Shown here: positions 1 to 11,779 of the stretch, piece by piece
Numbering within the stretch: position 1 is the first letter of the stretch
Layout: every line of letters begins with the position of its first letter
Made by a program: the position numbers and the translations under genes
Notes under the pieces: model-generated
The model's database searches: none
What the model was told of the DNA's origin: nothing
Seen by the model: the letters and a program-made list of their open reading frames with translations, nothing else
Assembly (NCBI GenBank): GCA_030015575.1
Contig: CM057342.1
Location: forward strand, 618,045,348 to 618,109,347
Length of the DNA: 64,000 nt
Origin: Agapanthus africanus
Lineage: Eukaryota; Streptophyta; Magnoliopsida; Asparagales; Amaryllidaceae
Reading direction: 5' to 3'

Positions 1-2399
1 TAGGCTCATCATAATCTATGATGCAATCCTCTCTATCCCCGTCTATGAGAAAACCGTAGTATCTCTCGGGCGGATGAGTCTGCCTACTACTCCTGCGGAG
101 CGGCGTAGGAATGTCCTGTTCTTCCGAACCCTCTGGTTCCACTAAACTTTCAGTAATAGTCCGTGGTTCTGGAATTTCTTCCAGTTCTACTGTGCTCCCA
201 CTTATCTGGGTTTCCAAAAACTCAGTTTCCAAGAAGTAGGCATGACGAGAAACAAGAACTTTTTGTTCCTCTTCACAGTAGAAGAAATATCCTTTGGAGT
301 TCTTCGGATACCCCCACAAACTTGCACTGTACCGAGCGTGCCTCGAGCTTGTCCGTATGCTGCTTTTTGACAAAAGCTGGACATCCCCATGTCTTAATGT
401 GCTTAAGATAGGGTCTCTTCCCACACCACATCTCATATGGTGTAGTAGGCACGGTCTTAGTCGGAACTCGGTTCAAAAGGTATGCAGCTGATTCTAGCGC
501 ATACCCCCAGAATGATCGCGGTAACTCAGCGTTACTCATCATGGACCGCACCATATCCAATAGGGTACGGTTCCGTCTCTCCGATACACCGTTATGTTGC
601 GGGGTGTATGGAGGAGTAAGCTGAGAGAGAATTCCGTTCTCTTTTAAATAGTCCAGGAACTCGGCACTTAAGTATTCTCCACCTCGATCCGATCTTAGAA
701 TCTTAATACTTTTGCCGGTCTGTTTCTCTACTTCATTCTTATACTCCTGGAATTTTCCAAAGGCTTCGGACTTATGTTTCATTAAGAAGACTTAACCGTA
801 CCTTGAGAAGTCATCCGTAAAAGTAATGAAGTAAGAATGGCCGCTTCGCGCATGTGTAGACATTGGACCGTACACGTCACTGTGTACGAGTCCCAAGAGC
901 TCGCTCGCTCTTACTCCATGTCCAGTAAACGGAGTCTTTGTCATCTTTCCTTTGAGACAAGATTGACAAGTGGCATACGATTGATATTCGAACGCATTCA
1001 AATATCCCTCTGTATGTAACTTAGTCAACCTTCTCTCATTGATGTGACCCAGTCTACAATGCCACAAGAAAGTCTGATTTATTTCTGGAGGCTTTCTTTT
1101 GTGTGTATTCTGGACATTGAAAATCTGTGGTTGGTTCAATACGTATATACCATTACTCAATGTACCTGACCCAATCAAAACTTGATTAAGGTGAATGTTT
1201 ACAACATTACTTACAAACGCAAATTCATAACCTTCTTTAGAAACTAAAGATACAGAAATGATATTACAAGTTGCGTTGGGTACAAAAAAGCAATTACGCA
1301 AAACCAAAACATGTCCATCTGACATTCCCAGGTGATAGTCCCCCACGGCTTTAGCATCCATGCTAGCTCCGTTCGCAACTCTGAGGGTCATGTCACCTGC
1401 CTTCAAAACCCTACGGTTTCTCAACGCCTGCAAAGAATTACAGATATGAGATCCTGATCCGGTATCCAATACCCAGGAAGTAGAGTTTATTGAAAGACAG
1501 TTTTCAATAACATACACACCTGAAGCTGAAGCTGCAACCTTCTTCAATTCCTGTGTTCTGGCCTTCCAGGCCCTGCAATCATTCTTCCAGTGTCCTTTCT
1601 TATGACAATAGAAGCATTCTTCCTTATCCACAAGCTTCCCCGCTATCTTTGTTGCTTTACCTTTTCCCTTCGTATCCACTTTACTAACACCGCCCCTTGG
1701 TTTGGCGGGGGCCTTCTTCTTATTTCCCTTGGCTTTCGCCTTGGACCTAGAAGAAGATGATCCTCCTACAAACAAAGTGGATGTATCCCTACCTTTCTGT
1801 AGGGTGCCCTCTGCGCTCCTCAGCATGTTGAGGAGCTCTGAAAGTTCAACCTCTTTTTCTTGTAAGTTGAAGTTCAGTATAAACTGGGCGTAAGTGGAAG
1901 GAAGGGACTGGAGAACTATATCCGTATATAGCTCACTCTCCAATGTGATCCCTAGGTCTGCGAGCTCCTCAATGTAGCCGATCATCTTTAGCACGTGCTC
2001 GGCTACTGATGATCCGACGGCCATTCTTGTCGAAAATAACTTTTTCGACGCTTCGTATCTTGCGATACGAGATTGCTCTCCATACAGTTCTTTTGTATGA
2101 AGCAATATAGATTCCATGTCTATATTCTCGTGCCTCCTCTGATGTTCGTTGTCCATCGAGGCAAGCAGGAGGCATTTGGCCTTCGCGCTATCAATCTCCC
2201 AAGTCTTGCGGATTTCCTTATCCGCGACGCTGGAAGTTGGACCAGGGACAGGGGGAGCTTTGGTGGTAAGAAGATACCCCAGCTTGTCGTAAGTGATTGC
2301 TATCTTGACATTCCTGAGCCAATCTTTGTAGTTTGGCCCTGTCAGTTTGTTTTTATCTAGGAGTAACTTAAGTCCAGTCATGTCGATTGGTCGCTGCAA
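1..2399 (-). pseudogene. copia gag-protease-integrase region of element A
   Basis: The translated minus strand shows, in order, a copia gag opening (MTGLKLLLDKNKLTGPNY), a CCHC knuckle (CFYCHKKGHWKNDC), the aspartic protease core (WVLDTGSGSHI), the GAG pre-integrase block (LWHCRLGHINERRL) and the integrase core with DRGGEYLS and PQHNGVSERRNRTLLDMVR. Toward base 1 comes the linker before reverse transcriptase (RRSSRQTHPPERYYGF). The order protease, integrase, then reverse transcriptase is diagnostic of Ty1/copia. Reverse transcriptase and RNase H would lie left of the window. This is a fossil with a few breaks. In copia elements this polyprotein makes the particle, cuts itself and inserts the cDNA. 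Confidence 0.9.
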
Positions 2400-2887
2400 T
2401 TAGGAGAGAGAAGAAGAAACACTCAGCATGATGCTCTTGCAAGTTTAGAGTGGTTTTTAGTTTGTCTAAACAGGATGGCTCCCACTGTTTCTCGAATCCC
2501 TCCTCAAACCATAAAGGAAGAATTAGTCAGGATCAATCCCACCGTACAATACTTGCTTAACCGTTCAGCCAGGCCGGTGTCGGTACTTCGAGGGAGGTTT
2601 TCCAACGCTTTCGCGAAGTTCCTTAATTAAAGAACCTCTTTTCCCTGGGGGCGTAGCCCCGCTAACACCTTTCTAGGCACCTACTAGGTTTATAGCATTG
2701 ATCGTTAAGTGAGAAATTTCCCGAGGAGTAGCATATACTCACAGTAGGATCGGGATCCAAATATCATCGCGTGACGAAACTGAAGGAATCCTACCAGAAT
2801 CATCACGCTCCAAATGGTATGCAAATCTAGTAAGTTTCAGTACTTATGAAACTCCCGATGTGGATTTTTGCCCCATGCTCTTATGAC

Positions 2888-3083
2888 CTTGACTTTGGCC
2901 AACAAATCATAAGTCACATGTCAAGTTCTGCCCGTCGTTCTCCAGGTTAATTTGAATCCACCCGCACCTACCCTTGACTTTGGCCAACAAGGCAGTACGA
3001 CTGTTCCAAACCAACGCATCTATCTATGCTGCACATGAATACCCAATAGCTACCAATCACTGTGCCTTGACTTTGGCCAACAA
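2888..3083 (-). repeat. three spaced copies of an 18-base motif in the copia leader
   Basis: The plus-strand sequence CTTGACTTTGGCCAACAA occurs exactly at 2888-2905, 2973-2990 and 3066-3083. The spacing is 85 and 93 bases, and the sequence between copies is not obviously repeated. The motif is conserved while its spacers differ, unlike a young tandem duplication. Confidence 0.85.
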
Positions 3084-3292
3084 ACACAGCTTGAATACTA
3101 TTGACTATTCATGTGAAACGACGGAGGGCTACGGATGGTTTTGGCAAAACCGTGAACGTAGTGAACTTGATTTGGTCGATGGAACGAGATAGCTTTTAAA
3201 AGGAGTGGCTCAAGCTCCGCATTTAAAAGTTGTTTTGAAAAGAACCGAGTGGTTTTTCGAAAGTGTTCCAACGACTTTAACTTGGTTTATTA

Positions 3293-3347
3293 TCTTGCAT
3301 TAGTTCTTTTAATGCGTGATATTCTTGCATTAGTTCTTTTAATGCGT
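3293..3347. repeat. 25-bp tandem pair
   Basis: Two identical 25-base copies at 3293-3317 and 3323-3347, separated by 5 bases (period 30), in the leader of element A. Each copy contains TTAGTTCTTTTAATGCGT. Confidence 0.85.
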
Positions 3348-3672
3348 CCCATCATTTAATCCTACCATTGCAGAAAACAACCAAAATATGACGTACGCTT
3401 ATGCCATTCGCATTCGCCACGGGGCCCCGTCATTACCCGTTAGGTTACTTAACTAACGACAGAGCGGGGGCTGGGCTAGCGCGGCTGTAAAACATAAGCA
3501 ACGCCTAAATAATATCATATATAGATATACTGCAATGATAAACATTTCAGATCACAGATGAATACATTGGATATACTAGGAATCTGTAATTCGCACGAGC
3601 CTGTAACGACAAACAGATTACACGGTCGCGGTGAATAGCCAAATACCCCACCCAAGACCCCTACGGGTGCGG

Positions 3673-3760
3673 CAAACTACCCGCCAAGTACCCGAAGCGT
3701 AGTAACCTCCCTCATCTCCATGAGTAGGCCACTCGACACTTCGGCATACCCGGTAGTTTG
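3673..3760 (-). other. candidate structured RNA in the copia leader (nested inverted repeats)
   Basis: Three nested arms can pair: CAAACTACC (3673-3681) with GGTAGTTTG (3752-3760), CCGAAG (3692-3697) with CTTCGG (3739-3744), and an inner CTCAT/ATGAG hairpin near 3712-3725. The related unit B keeps equivalent arms at about 8730-8820 with some base changes that still pair. Structure is inferred from sequence; function is unknown. Confidence 0.45.
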
Positions 3761-4230
3761 TGCACCCCCTCCATGGGTCTATCCTAGGAGCAAAAACAGT
3801 AAAAAGAAATTATACAATGACGGCTACAACCCCGACCAGGTTGTGCGGCCATACAAATAATTATTACATCAATTTACAAATTTACATGAATTGAAAGAAA
3901 AGAAAACTCTCGTCTCACAATCCCCGGCTATTCACCCGCGACAATCCAACATATTCATATACACATTCCAGCAACATTACAGATCACAGATTTGTATAAC
4001 CCCCACTAATCGACATATAGCGATTAGTAGACGTTCAATACAAATATCACATTACAGAAAAACCCGTTAGCTTAAGTCTTTTAGAAGTTCGATCAAAAAT
4101 ACGGATTTTCAGGACCCCAAAGTAAAATTTTCGTTCTGGAAAATCTGGGTTGAAAATATATATACCAAAAATCCCAAAATACCCCCACTAGTAAACTGCA
4201 AAAAAGAAAACCCCTGACAGAGTCAACTCG

Positions 4231-4276
4231 GCCGCGTTTCCGCGGCGGGAGCACGCTCCCGCCGCGGAAACGCGGC
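4231..4276. repeat. perfect GC-rich palindrome, 22-bp arms
   Basis: The left arm 4231-4252 and right arm 4255-4276 are exact reverse complements with a 2-base loop (AC). A further pair CCCCTGAC / GTCAGGGG lies just outside. The arm contains CCGCGGCGGGAGC. It sits about 200 bases from the PBS, inside the leader. A shorter perfect palindrome occupies the equivalent place in unit B (9270-9285). Confidence 0.9.
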
Positions 4277-4470
4277 TCTTTGATCGAGTCAGGGGCCCAA
4301 AATTTAGCAGTTTCTTTAAAAAAGGCTGAGTCGATTTTAGGTGTATTTCAAAAATGTTTTCCAGCACTTTTAAAATCGACAGAAAGTTTAAAATTCCGGG
4401 GTTCGTTTCGGGACTTTTTCGTTGATCGATCTTCTAGTTACTTGCTAACATGTTAGATAGAGTTTAACTA

Positions 4471-4483
4471 GGCTCTGATACCA
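4471..4483 (-). promoter_or_regulatory. PBS of copia element A (initiator Met tRNA)
   Basis: The reverse complement reads TGGTATCAGAGCC, matching the 3' end of plant initiator-Met tRNA. It is one base from the LTR end at 4485, the normal position for first-strand priming. Confidence 0.9.
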
Positions 4484-4484
4484 C

Positions 4485-6667
4485 TGTAAGTCCATGCTAC
4501 CTCTCCCGGTTCTTTCGGGAATGCGGAATTTGGTAAAAAACGATTTTTACGGAGGTGGTAACATGGACCTAAAACCCGGATCTTGGTTAAACATCTATCT
4601 AGCAACCTAACTACGAGTTTCTAGCTACTCGGTTAGGGGGTTATACCTTGCTTGTCTTGAACTCCTTCGTCTTCAAGCTCCGATGGTGGTCCGGAATGGC
4701 TTCTTCTCGTCGTCTCCGTACGCCGAAGATAGATCCACCTGAAAGCTCCAACCTTTAGCTCCTTCTTCGTTCTTTGAAGAAACTAGTTCACTTGGTTTGC
4801 TAAACCTAGTGAACTAGAATGAGTAGAGAAGAATTAGAATGGGATTTTATCTATGGTTCTTGATTCTCAACTCATGAGACAAGAGAACCATAGATTAAAG
4901 AGAGGGAGCAAGAGCAAAAGGGTGAGAGCAAAAGGAGAGCTCAAGAACAAGAGAGAGAGTGAGCAAGAAAGAATGAGGCTCTCTTTTGTCTTTCACCCTC
5001 TCATAATCCAAAGCAATCATAACTCATCATACTAACAAAAGTCTTATGTGATGGTTTGAAGCAACCATAACCATATCATTTCATGCACTCATTTTACACA
5101 AATGAGCAAGCAAGAAAAAGTCTTTGCCATGAAATGATGGCTATGGTTATCATGATGGTCAACTAGTCAAGCCTAGTCAACCGGTCAACAAAGTCAACAA
5201 GTCAACAAAAGTCAACAAGTCAACAAAGTCAACAAGTCAACAAAGTCAACAACCATATCACCATAATACTTAATTAATATAATAGTTAATCACTTATCAT
5301 ATTCTCATTAGGGTTGAGCAAAAAGTCAAATAATCAACGGTCAACTGTCAACAACCCTAATGAGAATCCGCTGCCTCTGCCTCCCTGTCAACTGTGCATA
5401 CACACCCGCATCCGCGTTCCGAGGAACACGAATGCACACTGGATAAATCCAATCCCAAAAGGTACACTAGGATCTGGCTTAAACCAAAGCCCGCTAGTGT
5501 AAACTGTCCGGACACTATACGTGCACAAGTGCACGGATGTGACCGAACCCTGTCGCAAAACCATGCGACCTGTCGCAATACCATGCGACCTCTACTCTTT
5601 TGCCTAAAGGCGAAAAGCTTTCTGTGTGGGACTCTAAAGACTCGACACTACGCTGGCAGTGGGTTTAACCACAGACCGCAAGCGGCACTAGCTGTACGTA
5701 ACGGTCCCCAGGTAGTGCCGACAAGAAGACCGACGAGGCGAAACCCATCTGAACTCCTACTGAGCCTGAGTGTGACATTCTCCGTACAGTCCGGTCTGTT
5801 CGTCTGATACATCGCATGGCGGGCCTAGGGGGCGGTAAACGTCAGTCCCCCAATAGCGGTACAAGTCGTGCCGGAGCGAAGCCCAAAACACCCTGAGATA
5901 ACACTGGAAACCTACCAGTATATCTCGTTTGCCCTGGCCAGGGACTACTCGTGTAATGGCTCTCCTAGACACAGCGCGATGTCAACCCCCAATACCGGGA
6001 GAGACGAATCCTGTCTAACCGTCACTGCCTCCAAGTGCTTCGGGACTGCACCCAACCACTACCTGTTTGCACGACTCCTTTGAGCCATGGTAGGGTAGTG
6101 ATCAAAGTACAGTGGGAACACACTCGAGGCGAAGTGACAGTGTCAAGTCAGCGGACTAAGCTGTACTCATGTCACCTGGGAACTGATAACTGACGATAGG
6201 TATAATACCAACTAGTCAGTTCCCGACGAGTCCTGTCCAGTGTACCCGTAACCTAACGAGCACCCGCATACTATCTCAAGTACGACGTACTGACGGCTGT
6301 GGGACAGACCGTCTCCCACACTGGGATAAGAAGCGCATGCGCTGGTCTACTCCGGAGTATCGATGCCCTGTCTCGATAGTCCTGCGACCAGGGACCTGCA
6401 TAAGGATGTGCTTATAGATTACCCAGCCCCACTAGTGTGACGGCCATCACATCGCTGGTAATCAAGCAAAGATCCTAAGGGCTCTACTAATGTGTATAGG
6501 CGATATACAAAAATAAACACATGTACACATTGAAGTAGAAACAAACCAAGTAGCATACTACTATTTTGAGCAAGATTGTATATACAAGGTGAATATCCCA
6601 AGCATCCATTAAGTAATATACAAACCAGTATGATACAGTAATGGCCTCTAGGGCATATACACTAACA
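4485..6667 (-). repeat. 5' LTR of copia element A (2183 bp)
   Basis: Read on the minus strand it starts TGTTAGTGTATATGCCC and ends GGACTTACA, next to the PBS. The right half (about 5580-6667) is clearly homologous to 7420-8462, 10380-11440 and, inverted, 53333-54430, so four LTRs of one copia group are in the window. It includes a short tandem array (5160-5270). Open frames here (for example 5394-5807) are not supported as genes. Confidence 0.85.
5160..5270. repeat. GTCAACAA-type short tandem repeat
   Basis: About 100 bases made of AGTCAACAA / AGTCAACAAA units with some variants, inside the LTR of element A. The other copia LTRs in the window lack this array, so it arose or expanded in this copy. 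Confidence 0.85.
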
Positions 6668-8462
6668 GTGGGTAGACTTTAGATTTGGATTTCTCACTCA
6701 TTTTGGCTAGTTGCCATTGATGGTGCAAGCTTTCTTCAAGTTGAAGATGAAGAAGAAGATGATAAAGAATTATGATAAGTGTTATTTAAAAATAAAAACA
6801 ATATGATACTTATCATGTCAACAACCATGGTTTAGTGTAGAGAATCAACTAAGGTTATTAGAATGGTTAGGTTTAGGAGATGAAGACAAAATGGTCATAA
6901 GGTCAAAGATGCCTGAAGCATCCAAAAGAAACCATTTTGTTTTCTTTACCTTTTAAAAAAATAAATAGATAAATGAATAAGTAAATAAAAGAAACCCTAA
7001 CCATTCATATAATCATGGTCAATTCTTTACACAAACCCAAGCTTGCATGTATCATCAAACATGATACAATCTTGTGCACAAAAGTATATCTCATATACAA
7101 CTTGTGCAATTCAAGTGAGTAAATCCATTTAAAGTGAACCAATACTAGTTAATGCAAAGTAATATATCAAATATATAATTATACATTAAATCATTAAATC
7201 AACACTTGATTCAATGATCCGGTCATATCGCATATAACCGGCTAGTATCCAATATATCGGCTTATCGAATCAATCCTTGATTCGATAACTAGGTTATATC
7301 GCATACAACCATTCGACACATTCATCGCGAGAATGAAATACGGTATCACATACACGCATTATTCTCGGTCCCGCACATATCTCATATGCGCTCCTATTTC
7401 GTTTCGCTTGAGCCAGGAAACCTTTGTGTAGGACTCTAAAGACTCGTCAATACGCCGGCAGCAGATGATGATCATATCAAACACCCACAAGCCGCAAGCG
7501 GTCTGCTAAACGTAATGGCCACCCGGGTATTGAGCGATCAGAAGATCGACGAGCAAGCCCGCTCACAATCCTGTGAATCCAACCAGTAACACTTACCGTA
7601 CAGTCCGGTCTGTTCGTCTGATATGTCGTATATCTCGCCTAGGGGTGGTAAACGTCAGACCCCAATAGCTTGATAAGTCATGCCGACTTGAAGTCCATGA
7701 CATGTGTGAAACTACTTATAAAACTTACCAGTAGGTCACTGCAACCCTGGCCAAGGATTTCCTGTTATGGCCAGTCGAGCATAGCGCAACATCAACCCCC
7801 AATACCGGGAGAGACGAATCCCCTTCTATCGCTCATTGCCTCCATGTGAATCGGGACTGTACCCAAAAACCACCTGTTTGCACAACTCAGTAGAGCCGTG
7901 GTAGGGTGGAAATCAAGGCACAGTGGGAGACACACAAGACTCTATGACGATCTCGGGTCAACAGACTAAGCTGTACCAGTGTCACCAGAGAACTGCCATC
8001 TGACGTGAGGTATAATACCATCTGGGAGTTCTCGGCGAGTCCGTTCAGTGTACCCAGTCTCCACTGAGCACCCGCATACCATCTTCGATGTCAAACACCA
8101 ATGGATATGGGATCATCCATCGCCCATCGCATGGGTCGAGAAGATATGCGCTAGTCTACTCTGGAATATCGATGCCCCGTCTCGATATTCCCATGACTAG
8201 GAACAATGAAGGATGTACTCATTGACTACCCAGGCCCCACTAGTATGATTTGCATCATAGTCCTGGAAGTCGAGTACACATCCTAAGGGCTTTATCAACA
8301 TGTAATCAGAGAGACAGAAAGTATACATGTTAAGATAAAGAGCAACCAGATAGCGTACTATCATGTCGAGCAAGAAAGTCCTACCTATATATGTCCCAGC
8401 ATCCACTACAATATACATCCAAATGTACAGTAATGGCCTCTAGGGCATACATATAACTAACA
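6668..8462 (-). repeat. copia LTR (left LTR of unit B, incomplete)
   Basis: Starts on the minus strand with TGTTAGTTATATGTATGCC at 8462. The part 7420-8462 aligns well with the other copia LTRs. Around 7190-7310 a segment with TTGATTCAATG / TTGATTCGATA and TATATCGCATA is internally duplicated, and the same block is recognisable inverted in the LTR of element D near 54500-54545. The far end is lost at the junction with element A. Confidence 0.75.
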
Positions 8463-9510
8463 CGTCATTCACCCGTTAGGTTACTTAACTAACGACAGAG
8501 CGGGGCCTGGGCTAGCGTGGGTGCAAAACATAAGCGACGCCTAATAGATATCATATATAGATATTGTACATTCGTCAGACGCAATAATAAGCATTCCAGA
8601 TCACAGATGAACATATTGGATTTTCTACGAATCCGCATTCCTTTTGAGCCTGCAAAGAAAGACGGATTACACAGTCGTGATGAATAGCCAAAACCCCACC
8701 CTAGACCCCTACGGGTACAGAAAATTACCCGCCAAGTACCCGAAGTGAAGCGATCTCCCTCAACGACGTGAGTAGGCCACTAAACACTTCAAAGTACCCG
8801 GTAGTTTGTGCACCCCATCTTGGGTCTATCCTAGGAGTAGAAAACAGTAAATGAAATAATACAACGGTGACTACAACCTCAACCCGGATGTGCCCCGCAA
8901 AAGAATATTACAACAATTACAAATTACATTTGAATGGAAGAAACACTCGTCTCACATCCCCGGCTATCCATTCACGACAATCCAACAAGTCCACAATCAC
9001 AAACCAGTAAAAACCATTACAGAAATGTGCAACCCCCTGCTAACCGACATACTAGCAGTTAGGGGAGGTTTACGAACACATTAAACATAACACAGATATA
9101 ATCAAGTTAGCCAAACATCTTAGAATTTCGATTAAGCAAACACAAATGAATCTACTCTAAATAATTCTCTGTGCACCTAAAACCTGAGCAGAAACAAAAC
9201 ATCCCAGAAAACACAACATCAACACAGAAGAATAACTGAGCAAATTTGGGTTGACTCGGAGTCAACTCGGCCGCGGATCCGCGGCGGATCGCTTGGATCG
9301 GCGGCGGTTCCATGGCTCTATGGTCGAGTCACTGTTCTAAATTTCTTCACAATTCTTAGAATTCCCTGCTTATAATTTTAAGGGTCCCTGAAAAAATTTT
9401 ATACCCCGTTTTAAAATCGGCAGAAACCTGGTGAAAATGATGTTTTTTCGGGTTCGTTTTCCGATCGAATTTCTAACGACTTTGCGAACAAGTTAGTTAT
9501 GGTTTAGCGA
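8463..9510 (-). other. copia leader remnant of unit B
   Basis: Homologous to 3420-4470 of element A, beginning at a shared CCGTTAGGTTACTTAACTAA block. It joins the neighbouring LTR directly at 8462/8463 with no PPT between them, pointing to an internal deletion or recombination that removed gag and pol. It contains the palindrome at 9270-9285 and the inverted repeats around 8730-8820. Confidence 0.7.
9270..9285. repeat. perfect 16-bp GC palindrome
   Basis: GCCGCGGATCCGCGGC is its own reverse complement. It occupies the position of the longer palindrome of element A, and related sequences occur in the Athila and Tekay-type LTRs of this window. Confidence 0.9.
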
Positions 9511-9523
9511 GGCTCTGATACCA
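9511..9523 (-). promoter_or_regulatory. PBS of copia unit B (initiator Met tRNA)
   Basis: Reverse complement TGGTATCAGAGCC, one base from the LTR end at 9525, exactly as in element A. Confidence 0.9.
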
Positions 9524-9524
9524 C

Positions 9525-11440
9525 TGTAAGTCAACGTTAGATACCCCACATGATGCAGGGAGGCAGAATAGGTAAAACAATCATTTTGTTTAAACAAATA
9601 TCGACTAACTTTACGGATCTTTGCTAAACCCTAACTAACAACTACATAGAAGTGATTAGCTACTATGAAAGATGATTATACCTAATGAATCAAGTCCTTC
9701 TTGTTCTCTTTGATCACCTCCTCGTCGGCCTCCTCGATGTGATAGAAGATCCACCCGAGAGCTACTTCTCCAAGCTTTAACCTCTCACTTGAGGTAACTA
9801 GGTGGCTATGAGTGCTAATCAAAGTAACCTAGAGGATATAGAAGGGGATTAGAGATCTATTAGTCTTTCCAACCCTTGGATCTCAACACATGAGAGGTTA
9901 GGGTTAGTTCTTGAAGAGCGAGAGCTTGAGAAGAGAGAAGGTGAGAGTGAGAATGATCATGAATTATAACTCATTTTAGAATATATATGAAGCATGATAA
10001 TTATTAAAATGAATAACATAATAATAATATCAACCATACTTCATTAACTCTCTTTGGGTGAATCATCTCATGAGTCATTAAGCAATAAGTGCTTCATTAA
10101 CTCATTTGATGAATCACACCATGAGTCACTAATCCATTTAATGCAAATTCCACCTAAGCCTCCAACTCATCAATCTTCTAGAAGCTTCTCGACTAATTAT
10201 GAGAAAGCCCCTCCCATCCGTGAAAGCACGGAAATACCGAGACTGTATAAATCCAATAATCCAATATTAGAATCTGGCTTAAACTAAAGCCTGCTAGTAT
10301 AAACTGTCCAAACATCGTACGTGCGTAAAAACACGTATGTGTCCGAACCCTGTCGTAAAAACATACGACCTCTATATCGTTTCTCCTGAAGCAGGGAAAC
10401 TCTCTGTGTGGGAATCTAAAGACTCGACACTTACGCTGGCAGTGGGTTTAACCATAGGCCGCAAGCGGTACTAGCTGTACGTAACGGTCCCCAGGTAGAT
10501 GTCGATAAGAAGGCCGATGAGGAAACCCATCCAAACTCCTACTGAGCCTGATGTGAGAATCTCCATACAGTCCGGTCTGTTCGTCTTGGACTATCGCATA
10601 TCAGGCCTAGGGGGAGGCAAGCGTCGGTCCCCTAAAAGCTGTATAAGTCATGTCGGAGTGAAGCCTATTACACCTTGAGAAGCTACTGGAAATCCTACCA
10701 GTAAATCTCATTTGCCCTAGCCAGGGACTTTGCGTAATGGCTCTCCAATCACAGCGCGATATCAACTCCCAATACCGGGAGAGACGAATCCTATCTAACC
10801 GCCACTGCCTCCAAGTGCTTCGGGACTGCACCCAACTGCTACCTGTTTGCACGACTCCTTTGAGCTGTGGTAGGGTAGCAATCTAAGAACAGTGGGAACA
10901 CACTCGAGACAAAGCAGCAGTGTCAAGTCTGCGGGCTATGTTGTACTCATGTCACCTGGGAACTGTTAACTGACAACGGGTATAATACCAACCAACAGTT
11001 CCCTGTGAGTCCTGTCCGGTATACCCGTAACCCAATGAGCACCTGTATATTATCTCCAGTACAACGTACTAATGGCTGTGGGACAGACCATTTCTCCTGC
11101 TGGGATGAGAAGCGTACACACTAGTTTACTCCATAGTATCGATGCCCTGTCTCGATAATCTACGACTAGGGACCTGAAAAAGAATGTTCTTGTAGACTAC
11201 CCAGCCCCCACTAGTGTGACTGCCATCACAATGCTTGTAGTCAAGCAAGAACCTAAGGGCTCTATCAATATGCATTCTCGATATGCTAACATATACACAT
11301 ATTAAGATAGATATAAACCAAGTAGCGTACTACCATGTTTAGCAAGATTGTTAATATAACTGTGAATATTCCAAGCTTCCATTAAGTAATATAAAAGCTA
11401 GTATGATACAATAATGGCCCCTAGGGCATATACACTAACA
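9525..11440 (-). repeat. 5' LTR of copia unit B (1916 bp)
   Basis: On the minus strand it runs from TGTTAGTGTATATGCCC (11440) to GTTGACTTACA (9525). It is homologous to the LTRs at 4485-6667 and 6668-8462 over most of its length, strongest in the TGTTAG-proximal half. It contains no credible gene. Confidence 0.85.
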
Positions 11441-11779
11441 ATGACTTGAGTGGCTTCCATCAAGTTATCATGCGATGATAGTTGGATCCCGATTCCTACT
11501 GATGAGTAGGTATTACTTCTCGGGTGATTTTAGATGATCCCGACTAATTCTCCATTTAGGATTTGGAGGAGAACTCGAGGAAACAGTGGGAGCCATACTG
11601 ATTAGATAAAGTGATTAACCAATCTAATTTAGGTTTGAGTGTACGCTGAGTGTTTCTTTTCTCTCTCTCTTTGGCAGCGACCATGGCCTGACCTTAAAAA
11701 CTCATGAACTAAGTTAACCGAAGCTTCTTAAAACACTTTGGCTTTTGGATTGTCATTTAGTCACATATATCATTGCCGC

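Larger units (their letters stand above)
2400..4470 (-). other. long untranslated leader of copia element A
   Basis: About 2 kb without coding signal between the PBS and gag. The stretch next to gag (about 2400-2830) matches 11441-11700 in inverted orientation, including a shared GTGGGAGCCAT block, so both are copia leaders. The stretch 3420-4470 matches 8463-9510 in unit B. It holds an 18-base motif in three copies, a tandem pair, a set of inverted repeats and a long perfect palindrome, each listed separately. Its length and structure suggest packaging or translation-control roles, which is inference. Confidence 0.75.
1..6667 (-). mobile_element. Ty1/copia element A, 5' half (continues off left edge)
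   Basis: Minus-strand copia retrotransposon fossil. Reading right to left it has a 5' LTR (6667-4485), a PBS complementary to initiator-Met tRNA, a leader of about 2 kb, then gag and the first part of pol, which leaves the window at base 1. The 3' LTR is outside, so LTR age cannot be estimated. The coding part looks broken in a few places. LTR ends are TGTTAGTG and ACTTACA. The lineage within copia is not assigned. Its right end abuts the LTR at 6668-8462, which it seems to have entered or truncated. Confidence 0.85.
6668..11440 (-). mobile_element. old copia unit B: LTR / leader remnant / LTR without coding region
   Basis: A 3'-type LTR (6668-8462, its left end cut by element A), about 1.05 kb homologous to the leader of element A (8463-9510), a PBS and a 5' LTR (9525-11440), all on the minus strand. 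No gag or pol is visible. The two LTRs are clearly diverged, so this is either an old internally deleted element or two members of the family brought together. Its right edge abuts the leader of copia element D. Confidence 0.6.
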
